Below are positions 1-5,715 of a stretch of DNA of 17,054 nt, in pieces. The notes under the pieces are model-generated. The model worked only from the letters and a program-made list of their open reading frames with translations, was not told the origin of the DNA and did no database searches. The position numbers were made by a program, and so were the translations under genes. The number at the start of each line of letters is the position of its first letter. Position 1 is the stretch's first letter. This stretch comes from an uncultured Rickettsiales bacterium (GTDB lineage: Bacteria; Pseudomonadota; Alphaproteobacteria; Rickettsiales; UBA1997), in contig CALXRO010000056.1 of assembly GCA_944390875.1 (NCBI GenBank), positions 1 to 17,054 of the forward strand, written 5' to 3'.

Positions 1-1134
1 AATGAAAGACTTTTGCAACTTGAGAAAAAAAGTTCTGTTGATCCATTAACAGAAATAAAACTTGAAAAGTTAAATAATGCTATAGAGGAACAAAAGTCAA
101 AAATAGATGAACTTGAAATTGCAATGTCTAGACCATATAGTAGTATAGAAGAATACAAATCTAACGATGATATTCAATATAAAAGCGCTTTCAATAATTA
201 CTTAAAAAAAGGTATAGAAGAACAATTAGCAAATATAGAAGTTAAAAGAGATTTAACTACTGCAATAGATACTTCAACCTCATATGGTGGTTATCTTTTA
301 ACACCAAATATACAAAAAATGGTGTATGATAAAATAGATGATCTTTGTATCATGAGAAAAATTTGTTCTGTACAAACAATCTCTTCATCTTCTCTTGAAG
401 TTATAGATAGTTCAGGTATGACACCATCTTGGATAGGAGAAACTGGAGCTGTAAATGATACTGATACAAGTATATTTTCTAAGAAAACTATAAATACACA
501 TGATCTGATAGCACAACCAAAAGTTAGTCAGAAATTATTAGATGATGCAGCAATAGATTTGGAAGAATGGTTGGCAAATAGATTAAGTATTGATTTTGCT
601 GGAGCTGAAGAAAATGCGTTTATAAATGGAACAGGTGATTCGGCAAATCAACCAAAAGGAATATTGAGTTATGTTGGGGAATCAGAAGGAATTGAGGCTG
701 TAACAAGTACTAATAGTACTTTAAGCTTTGATGAAAATGATATTTTGGACTTGTATTATTCTTTGGGAGATAAATATGTAAATAATGCAAGCTTTTTGTT
801 GCCAAGAACTGCAATGAAACAAATAAGAATGCTTAAAGATGCAACAAGTGGACAATATTTATGGAATCCAGCATTACTTACAGGTACAACTGATACTCTT
901 CTTGGTTGTCCTATATATCAGAGTTCTTATATGCCTGCTGTTGGTAAAGGAACAAAATCAATAATATTTGGTAATTTTTCGTATTATCAAATAGTTGATA
1001 GAATTGGTATTAGAATACTTAGAGATCCATTTACATCAAAACCATATATACGTTTTTATACAACAAAAAGAGTTGGTGGTGATGTTATAAATATGGATGC
1101 GTTCAAAGGTCTGATAACTTCCAATATTGAATAA
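1..1134 (+). CDS. HK97-fold major capsid protein, gene transfer agent (GTA)-like; 5' end outside the window
   Basis: Shell-forming major capsid protein of the HK97 fold. The frame is open to base 1, so the true start is probably to the left; the first in-window start-type codon is a TTG at 13 (numbering below uses it as 1). Residues about 12-40 form a charged coiled-coil like the N-terminal scaffolding (delta) region of HK97 capsids, normally removed by a phage protease. The mature domain begins near GGYLLTP (92-98). It continues with LLDDAAIDLEEW (175-186), the FINGTGDSANQPKG block (203-216), QYLWNP (281-286), and a C-terminal LRDPF-SKPYIRFYTTKRVGG segment (336-355). From memory these match the Rhodobacter GTA capsid (RDPYSAKPYVLFYTTKRVGG-like) better than typical phage capsids. 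The length is close to the family norm and there is no frameshift. A terminator follows directly and no tail or head-completion gene comes after it. GTA affiliation is inferred from remembered motifs; the HK97 capsid call itself is strong. Confidence 0.9.
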   Translation, partial: NERLLQLEKKSSVDPLTEIKLEKLNNAIEEQKSKIDELEIAMSRPYSSIEEYKSNDDIQYKSAFNNYLKKGIEEQLANIEVKRDLTTAIDTSTSYGGYLLTPNIQKMVYDKIDDLCIMRKICSVQTISSSSLEVIDSSGMTPSWIGETGAVNDTDTSIFSKKTINTHDLIAQPKVSQKLLDDAAIDLEEWLANRLSIDFAGAEENAFINGTGDSANQPKGILSYVGESEGIEAVTSTNSTLSFDENDILDLYYSLGDKYVNNASFLLPRTAMKQIRMLKDATSGQYLWNPALLTGTTDTLLGCPIYQSSYMPAVGKGTKSIIFGNFSYYQIVDRIGIRILRDPFTSKPYIRFYTTKRVGGDVINMDAFKGLITSNIE

Positions 1135-1156
1135 AAATTTATTAATAATATTAAAT

Positions 1157-1187
1157 AAACGGGGATTTAGTAAAGTTCCCGTTTTTT
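1157..1187 (+). terminator. Rho-independent terminator after the capsid gene
   Basis: A 9-bp stem (1157-1165 with 1176-1184, AAACGGGGA against TTCCCGTTT, one G-U pair) with a 10-base loop is followed by a T run (1182-1187). It lies 22 bases after the capsid stop codon. It is the only GC-rich hairpin in the 61-base gap between two convergent genes, so it may also stop transcription from plsY, although the minus-strand T run is poor. Confidence 0.85.
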
Positions 1188-1195
1188 AAATAAAA

Positions 1196-1771
1196 TTATT
1201 TTTCTTTAAATTTTTTTATAATTCCTTTTATATTATTTCTATGTGCCCAAAATATAATTATAAGAGTGAGAAATAAAGGTAGTATTTTATAATCATTTAT
1301 AAAATAACTTGAAATAACTGTTAAAGTTATGGATAATAGTCCAGCTACCGCTGAAATACGAGTTATAAAAAAGATAAGTAACCATGATACTGCATTTATG
1401 AGAAAAAACCTTACGTCTAATGCTAAAATCCCTAATATAAAACTTGATACACCTTTGCCTCCTTTAAATCCTAACCAAGGACTAAATATATGTCCAAGCA
1501 CAGTTGCACATAATGTAAGTAAAGCTATATCATTATTAAATAAAAATTTTGATGCAAAAACAGGTAAATAACTTTTTAACCCATCTAAAATAAAAACTAG
1601 AGCAGCATATTTAAAGCCCATAAATCTATATATGTTTGTAGCACCTATGTTGCCGGAACCAACTTTTCTTATGTCTGTATTTTTTATGATTTTTGATAAT
1701 ATAAAACCAAATGGTATACCACCTATCATAAAGCTAAACATTAAATAGAATATTACACTTAAATAATACAT
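1196..1771 (-). CDS. plsY: Acyl-phosphate glycerol-3-phosphate acyltransferase PlsY
   Basis: Integral inner-membrane enzyme that transfers an acyl group from acyl-phosphate to glycerol-3-phosphate, giving lysophosphatidate, the first step of phospholipid synthesis in bacteria with the PlsX/PlsY route. The 191-residue length is typical. The family signatures are present in order: GSGNIGATN (38-46), LDGLKSYLP (62-70), the glycine-rich GHIFSPWLGFKGGKGVS block (93-109), and AHRNNIKG (176-183) near the C-terminus. The rest is strongly hydrophobic, with several membrane-spanning stretches. The Ile in SGNIGATN replaces the Pro often seen there, a known variation. The gene starts 2 bases after the sspB stop codon and is probably co-transcribed with it. 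It converges on the capsid gene across a terminator. Confidence 0.96.
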   Translation of the reverse strand: MYYLSVIFYLMFSFMIGGIPFGFILSKIIKNTDIRKVGSGNIGATNIYRFMGFKYAALVFILDGLKSYLPVFASKFLFNNDIALLTLCATVLGHIFSPWLGFKGGKGVSSFILGILALDVRFFLINAVSWLLIFFITRISAVAGLLSITLTVISSYFINDYKILPLFLTLIIIFWAHRNNIKGIIKKFKEK

Positions 1772-1773
1772 TA

Positions 1774-2250
1774 TTATTTGCCTTTGATGTCTTTAAAATT
1801 TATTAGATTATTGCTGTAATCTATATTAACATTTGCGCTATCACTTTCTATATTATTAAAACACTCTTCATAATTGTAATCATATTCTGAATCATCATCT
1901 TCAATAATGTCAAATCTTAATTCTATACCAGCTTTTTGATCTATAAAAACCATGATAGCATTGAAAGGAATTATTATTTTTTCTATTCTTCCACTAAAAC
2001 TCAGATCAACTGAGAAAAAATTGTTGCTAACATTTAAATTTGAAAACTGATGTTGAAGAATAAGAGTAATCTCTTCTGGATATTGTCTCTTTATGTATTC
2101 TGGCATAATTACGCCTTTGTGTTTTGTGTTTACAACAAATAAAAAGCATATATTGTCGCTCTTTATTTTCTGTGCTTTCTTTAAGGCTAATTTAGTAACA
2201 CTTCGCATTGCACTCTCTATAAGCATATTGTAATCTAATTCAGTTTTCAT
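1774..2250 (-). CDS. sspB: ClpXP adaptor SspB (alphaproteobacterial type)
   Basis: Adaptor that delivers ssrA-tagged and other substrates to the ClpXP protease in the cytoplasm. The 158-residue protein has the alphaproteobacterial SspB core: an N-terminal helix (about 5-30), then YPEEITLILQHQF (57-69) and the FFSVDLSFSG...IPFNAI...FID stretch (78-104), which build the substrate-binding beta sandwich. An acidic, low-complexity linker (about 117-146, rich in Asp, Glu, Asn and Tyr) leads to a short basic end, NLINFKDIKGK (148-158). That end fits the ClpX-docking tail of this family, where a hydrophobic patch is followed by Lys/Arg. The gene is first in a two-gene minus-strand unit with plsY. No good Shine-Dalgarno sequence is seen before the ATG. 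Confidence 0.92.
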   Translation of the reverse strand: MKTELDYNMLIESAMRSVTKLALKKAQKIKSDNICFLFVVNTKHKGVIMPEYIKRQYPEEITLILQHQFSNLNVSNNFFSVDLSFSGRIEKIIIPFNAIMVFIDQKAGIELRFDIIEDDDSEYDYNYEECFNNIESDSANVNIDYSNNLINFKDIKGK

Positions 2251-2273
2251 TTTTTTATGGTTGTTTCGAATAA

Positions 2274-2301
2274 ATAATACAATAAAAATTTTTGTTTACA
2301 A
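2274..2301 (-). promoter_or_regulatory. Candidate sigma70 promoter for sspB-plsY
   Basis: Reading the minus strand, TTGTAA (2301-2296) and TATTAT (2279-2274) are separated by 16 bases and lie about 24 bases before the sspB ATG. The placement is sensible for a divergent intergenic region. Such AT-rich hexamers occur easily by chance in this base composition, so this is a candidate only. Confidence 0.4.
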
Positions 2302-2331
2302 TTGGTTAAAAATTTCTTTTTCATTAAAATC

Positions 2332-2360
2332 TTGTTTTTAAACATAAAAAATATTATTAT
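2332..2360 (+). promoter_or_regulatory. Candidate sigma70 promoter for the DUF2066-perM-merR unit
   Basis: TTGTTT (2332-2337) and TATTAT (2355-2360) are separated by 17 bases, with the -10 ending 23 bases before the ATG at 2384. The short GC-containing stretch after it (AACGCCAGCC, 2361-2370) would carry the transcription start. The rest of the 133-base divergent intergenic region (2251-2383) holds no RNA gene or repeat that I can see. Confidence 0.45.
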
Positions 2361-2383
2361 AACGCCAGCCTAAAAATAACTAT

Positions 2384-3523
2384 ATGAATTACTTTTTTAG
2401 ATTATTGTTTTTACTAAATATTTTGTTTTTTACTAAAAGCACGGTTTATGCTGTAAAAGTTGATGATACTCAAAAATATTCCGTAAATGACTTAAAAATT
2501 CAGGCAACATCAACTGATCCTGTTAAAGCTAAAGATGAGGCTTTAAGAATTGGTCTAAGAAAAGCTTTAAAAATAGTGTTTAAGAATTTAGAAATAGATG
2601 AATCAAATACAGAATTTATGACAGATTCAACAATATCTGATATTGTATCAAGCGTGAGAATATATGATGAAATAATAACAAAAAACAGTTATACAAGTTA
2701 TATTGTTGTTATATTTGATAAAAATTTTCTAGAATATAATCTTAGTCTTTTAGATATAAAACCTAAAAAAACAACAACGCAAGTTTTCCTTTACATTCCA
2801 TTATTTGATTATGGTAATGATAATATTGAATTACTTGATACATCAAATATATGGTATTCTACAGCGTATGATAAATTTTTTGAACAGACAAGTGATAAAA
2901 TATTTATAATAGATAATTATTCGTTATCAAATTCTGGACTTATTTCATGGGATAAAATTATTAACAAAGATTATGATTCTTTTAGTACTCTTTTAAAAAA
3001 GTATAATTCAAATACTGTTGTTGTTTCTATTGCAAAATATAATAAAGAACAAGACAGAGTTGATGTAAAGCTTATTGAAATAAATGCAGAAAATAAGATA
3101 ACTAGAACTTTAAATTATATTAATAAAAATGACTATGAACCAGATAAATTGATTGAAAAAGCATCAGAGGAAACTTTTAATTTTATAGTTAATTTAGCTA
3201 ATGAGAATATAGAATTTTCGAAAGATAAGAAAAATAATAAGGAAGTTGTGAACACTAAAAAATTCGATACAAAAGGAAAAAATTTGTATATTGATGTTCT
3301 AATGTCTGTAAATAGGTTAGATAATTTTATATATGTAAAAAACTTATTAAAAAACCTAGATTTTATAAACAATGTTCAGACTATTGAAACAACAACAAAA
3401 CTCATAAAATTAAGAATATATCATAAATGTGAAGAAATGGAACTAATAGAAAAATTTAGAAGAAAAAATTTTATTCTTGATATTAATGAAGATCAATATT
3501 TATTAAATTATATAGGTGCTTAA
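2384..3523 (+). CDS. DUF2066-type secreted protein
   Basis: A 379-residue protein of unknown function. Residues 1-23 are a classic signal peptide (hydrophobic core, then VYA before the likely cleavage), so the mature protein should be periplasmic. After it, residues 32-70 contain the family's hallmark pattern: a beta strand followed by the alanine-rich helix DPVKAKDEALRIGLRKAL (46-63). This resembles the N-terminal part of DUF2066 proteins, which often sit beside a PerM-like transporter in proteobacteria. The middle and C-terminal parts alternate beta strands and charged helices, with a Lys/Asn-rich linker near 280-295. The stop codon overlaps the next gene's ATG by one base (TAATG), so translation is probably coupled and the two products may work together. 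The DUF2066 assignment rests on the helix motif plus context. Confidence 0.7.
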   Translation: MNYFFRLLFLLNILFFTKSTVYAVKVDDTQKYSVNDLKIQATSTDPVKAKDEALRIGLRKALKIVFKNLEIDESNTEFMTDSTISDIVSSVRIYDEIITKNSYTSYIVVIFDKNFLEYNLSLLDIKPKKTTTQVFLYIPLFDYGNDNIELLDTSNIWYSTAYDKFFEQTSDKIFIIDNYSLSNSGLISWDKIINKDYDSFSTLLKKYNSNTVVVSIAKYNKEQDRVDVKLIEINAENKITRTLNYINKNDYEPDKLIEKASEETFNFIVNLANENIEFSKDKKNNKEVVNTKKFDTKGKNLYIDVLMSVNRLDNFIYVKNLLKNLDFINNVQTIETTTKLIKLRIYHKCEEMELIEKFRRKNFILDINEDQYLLNYIGA

Positions 3524-4575
3524 TGAATTATTTTGAAAAGTTACTTTTAAAAATTTGTTTTGTTTTACTTTTTATAGTATCAATTTATAAAATAAAAGGA
3601 ATATTATTGCCTTTTATTGTTGGCTTTATAATAGCATTTCTATTTAAAAATATAGTTAGAAAATATGAAAATAAAATTAGTAGAGGCAAATTATCTCTAA
3701 TTATAATATCATCATTTAGTGCTATTGTTGTTGGATTGTCTATTGTCATCTTTCCAAGTATTATTTCACAATTATTTGATCTGCTTGCCGAAACAATAAA
3801 AGACATACAAAATATAGACAAAAATAATCTATATACAATGATTGATAAAGCATTAGTAAAATTTAGAATAGAAGAAATTGAAGGTTTACAAAATTATATA
3901 AGTAATCTAATAAATCTTGTGTTAAAAAGCTTGATGAATCTGGCAAATAGCTTTTTATTATCATCAATTCAAATAATAAACATATTATTGATGATTTGTA
4001 TAAGCCCAATAGTTGCATTTTATTTCTTAAAAGATTGGGATAAAATGTTTTATTATATTGAAAATTGTCTTTTACCAAAAAATTATAGAAAAGATTTTCA
4101 AAATTTTTCAAAACAAATAGATGATGTTATGCACCATTATTTAGTAGGTCAAGCCTATGTTTGTTTTATATTTTGTATTTTTTATTTTATAATTCTGAGA
4201 TTTATGAATATAAATTATTCACTTATTTTAGGTATATTATCTGGAATTGCTGTAATGTTCCCCTATATAGGTGCTTTTAGTTCTGCAACTGTAGCATTAA
4301 TTATAACATATTTTCAGTTTGGTTTTGATATAAAAAAGCTCTTTATAGTGTTGTTTTTTTATTGTTTTGGACAATTTATAGAAGGAAATTTTGTAACCCC
4401 AAGTATTATTGGAAATAAAATGCAAGTACATCCAATGTGGTTATTATTTGGTATACTTTCTTTAGGTTCGTTATTTGGAATATGGGGAATGTTATTGTCA
4501 ATGCCTATATGTGGCGCTGTAAGTGTTTTAATAAAATTTATTATTGAAAGAAAAAATAATGAAAAAATGGGTTAA
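3523..4575 (+). CDS. AI-2E family (PerM-like) membrane transporter
   Basis: A 350-residue polytopic inner-membrane protein of the AI-2E/PerM family. Members have been linked to export of small molecules or ions, but the substrate here is unknown. It has the family layout: two N-terminal hydrophobic segments (about 9-45), a third at 57-80, a central soluble helical region (about 85-140), then the C-terminal membrane block. Family motifs are visible: FYFLKDWDK (166-174), VGQAY (208-212), FPYIGA (246-251), GQFIEGNFVTPSIIG (283-297), VHPMW (302-306) and GIWGMLLSMP (319-328). Length is normal. It overlaps the DUF2066 gene by one base and ends 2 bases before merR. In many proteobacteria this pair is followed by the replication regulator gene hda; here it is not. 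Confidence 0.92.
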   Translation: MNYFEKLLLKICFVLLFIVSIYKIKGILLPFIVGFIIAFLFKNIVRKYENKISRGKLSLIIISSFSAIVVGLSIVIFPSIISQLFDLLAETIKDIQNIDKNNLYTMIDKALVKFRIEEIEGLQNYISNLINLVLKSLMNLANSFLLSSIQIINILLMICISPIVAFYFLKDWDKMFYYIENCLLPKNYRKDFQNFSKQIDDVMHHYLVGQAYVCFIFCIFYFIILRFMNINYSLILGILSGIAVMFPYIGAFSSATVALIITYFQFGFDIKKLFIVLFFYCFGQFIEGNFVTPSIIGNKMQVHPMWLLFGILSLGSLFGIWGMLLSMPICGAVSVLIKFIIERKNNEKMG

Positions 4576-4577
4576 CA

Positions 4578-4985
4578 ATGGTCTTAATGATAGATAAAAA
4601 AAGGTCAATAGGCGATGCATCAATTGAATTAGGAGTTCCTGAGCATGTTATAAGATTTTGGGAAACCCAGTTTGGTAACTGTATAAAGCCAACAATAGGT
4701 AATGGAAGAAGACGATATTATTATAATAATGACATAAAGATACTTTCAACAATAAAAGAATATTTATATGAAAAAGGGTACACAATTAAAGGCTTAAAAA
4801 AACTTATAGATAGTGAAACAATATTAATTTTAGAATCAGATGAAAAAAAACAAATTAATACAAATAATGAAAATAATGAATTAAAAATTACATATTTAGA
4901 AAATAAAAATTACAATATTAATTGTGATTTAAAATCATTTAAAAACAAATTAAATGATTTTTATGAAAAATTGAAAAACATTTGA
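4578..4985 (+). CDS. Small MerR-family transcriptional regulator
   Basis: DNA-binding protein of the MerR family, 135 residues. The winged helix-turn-helix fills residues about 9-78: SIGDASIELGVPEHVIRFWE (10-29), the basic wing GNGRRRYYYNNDI (41-53), then GYTIKGLKKLI (67-77). The region after about 80 is Asn/Lys/Glu-rich, with one short predicted helix at the end. It lacks any recognisable effector-binding domain or the Cys pattern of metal-sensing MerR proteins. Small MerR proteins of this kind are common in alphaproteobacteria, often near ihfA, which is not seen here. An alternative in-frame ATG lies at 4587. The gene begins 2 bases after the perM stop, so it is probably the last gene of this unit. 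A strong promoter for the next gene overlaps its stop codon. Confidence 0.87.
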   Translation: MVLMIDKKRSIGDASIELGVPEHVIRFWETQFGNCIKPTIGNGRRRYYYNNDIKILSTIKEYLYEKGYTIKGLKKLIDSETILILESDEKKQINTNNENNELKITYLENKNYNINCDLKSFKNKLNDFYEKLKNI

Positions 4986-5010
4986 CTTACCAAATAAAAT
5001 GATGTATAAT
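4982..5010 (+). promoter_or_regulatory. Near-consensus sigma70 promoter straddling the merR stop codon
   Basis: TTGACT (4982-4987) and a perfect TATAAT (5005-5010) are separated by exactly 17 bases. This is the best promoter in the window. The -35 box overlaps the merR TGA (4983-4985). Transcription would begin near 5016-5018, giving a leader of about 20 bases before the ATG at 5036. It implies separate, probably strong, expression of the small downstream gene. Confidence 0.8.
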
Positions 5011-5035
5011 TTTATTAATTAAGAAACTTTACATT

Positions 5036-5218
5036 ATGGACAATGAAAACAAAAATCTTAATAATTTGGATAAATATTTAAATTATACTAAAAAGTTAAC
5101 AGAGGATTTAACTTTAGATATTAATAAAATTAGTGAGATAGGCAATCCTTGGCAATCAAAGTTGAAAGCTGAGAAAATTGAAAAAGAAAATAGTCCGGAA
5201 ATAAAGGGTATTAATTAA
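5036..5218 (+). CDS. Small hydrophilic protein of unknown function (60 residues)
   Basis: I do not recognise this protein. It is 60 residues, Asn/Lys/Glu-rich, with no membrane segment, signal peptide or cysteine. Residues about 9-35 look helical with spaced Leu/Ile (LDKYLNYTKKLTEDLTLDI), followed by a Gly-Asn-Pro-Trp-Gln break (37-41) and a charged helix. The single Trp in the GNPWQSKL segment may be a conserved core or binding motif. Support for a real gene comes from the near-consensus promoter just upstream, an A/G-rich AAGAAA about 10 bases before the ATG, and the lack of any competing frame. It lies between merR and the virB3 leader and could be monocistronic. No function is proposed. 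Confidence 0.6.
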   Translation: MDNENKNLNNLDKYLNYTKKLTEDLTLDINKISEIGNPWQSKLKAEKIEKENSPEIKGIN

Positions 5219-5345
5219 TAGTTAATTTATATTTACAATATGATATAAAATATTTTTTATTAGCGTAGTATAAGTGTAGTAATATAGTAATTACTGTGTC
5301 CAGTATTATTTATTTAAAAATCTATTAATTTTTTATTAAACAAAC

Positions 5346-5372
5346 TTGATTTTTGCTTATAATAATTATAAT
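5346..5372 (+). promoter_or_regulatory. Candidate promoter region for the virB operon
   Basis: Two TATAAT boxes lie at 5358-5363 and 5367-5372, with TTGATT at 5346-5351 upstream (15-base spacing to the second box, shorter than ideal). A small hairpin, CTCTT (5373-5377) with AAGAG (5381-5385), would lie at the very start of the transcript. The rest of the 182-base gap (5219-5400) contains a 10-bp palindrome AGTAATTACT (5286-5295) nested in an inverted repeat AGTAAT-N6-ATTACT (5278-5295). No RNA gene is visible. The perfect -10 boxes make a promoter likely, but which one is used is uncertain. Confidence 0.5.
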
Positions 5373-5400
5373 CTCTTCTTAAGAGCACTATTTATGTTTT

Positions 5401-5700
5401 ATGACAGGTGGCAGAATTGAAGCAGATCCATTATTTTTAGGTTTAACAAGACCAAGTATGATACTCGGAGTAACATATGTTTATGCTGCCTTAGAAGCCA
5501 TAGGTTCTGTTATGGCATTTATAATTACCAGTAATTTTATATATTTATTAGTGATGTTACCATGTTTACATGGTATAGCTTATTTTATATGTCTAAAAGA
5601 ACCATTGATGTTGGAACTTTTATTAATGAAAACAAGCAATTTTAATATGTGCCCAAATAAGACGTTCCATGGCGGTGCCAATTCTTATGATGTTTATTAA
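5401..5700 (+). CDS. virB3: Type IV secretion protein VirB3
   Basis: Small inner-membrane subunit of the type IV secretion system, which associates with the VirB4 ATPase. The 99 residues match the rickettsial form: N-terminal GGRIEADPLFLGLTRP (3-18) with the family GLTRP motif, two adjacent membrane segments (about 20-42 and 45-64), then ICLKEP (63-68) and a C-terminal FHGGANSY (89-96). The chosen ATG keeps the normal N-terminus; another ATG at 5394 is out of frame. No clear Shine-Dalgarno sequence is present at the usual distance (an AAGAG lies 15 bases upstream). It is the first gene of the secretion operon and is followed after 15 bases by virB4; it is not fused to it. Confidence 0.95.
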   Translation: MTGGRIEADPLFLGLTRPSMILGVTYVYAALEAIGSVMAFIITSNFIYLLVMLPCLHGIAYFICLKEPLMLELLLMKTSNFNMCPNKTFHGGANSYDVY

Positions 5701-5706
5701 AGGGAG
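5701..5706 (+). promoter_or_regulatory. Strong ribosome binding site of virB4
   Basis: AGGGAG lies 9 bases before the virB4 ATG at 5716, directly after the virB3 stop codon. It is the clearest Shine-Dalgarno sequence in the window and fixes the virB4 start. Confidence 0.75.
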
Positions 5707-5715
5707 AATATATAG

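Noticed and set aside
1329..1571. Plus-strand open frame of 80 codons inside plsY
   Set aside because: It lies wholly antisense to a gene with all PlsY signatures and has no family features of its own.
5246..5260. AAAATATTTT followed by a T run as a terminator for the small gene
   Set aside because: The self-complementary part has no GC pairs and no loop, so it would not form a stable terminator hairpin.
5219..5400. Possible tRNA or small RNA gene downstream of the small orphan gene
   Set aside because: No cloverleaf, no T-loop or anticodon-arm pattern and no GC-rich stem could be found; the stretch is more simply read as a promoter and leader.
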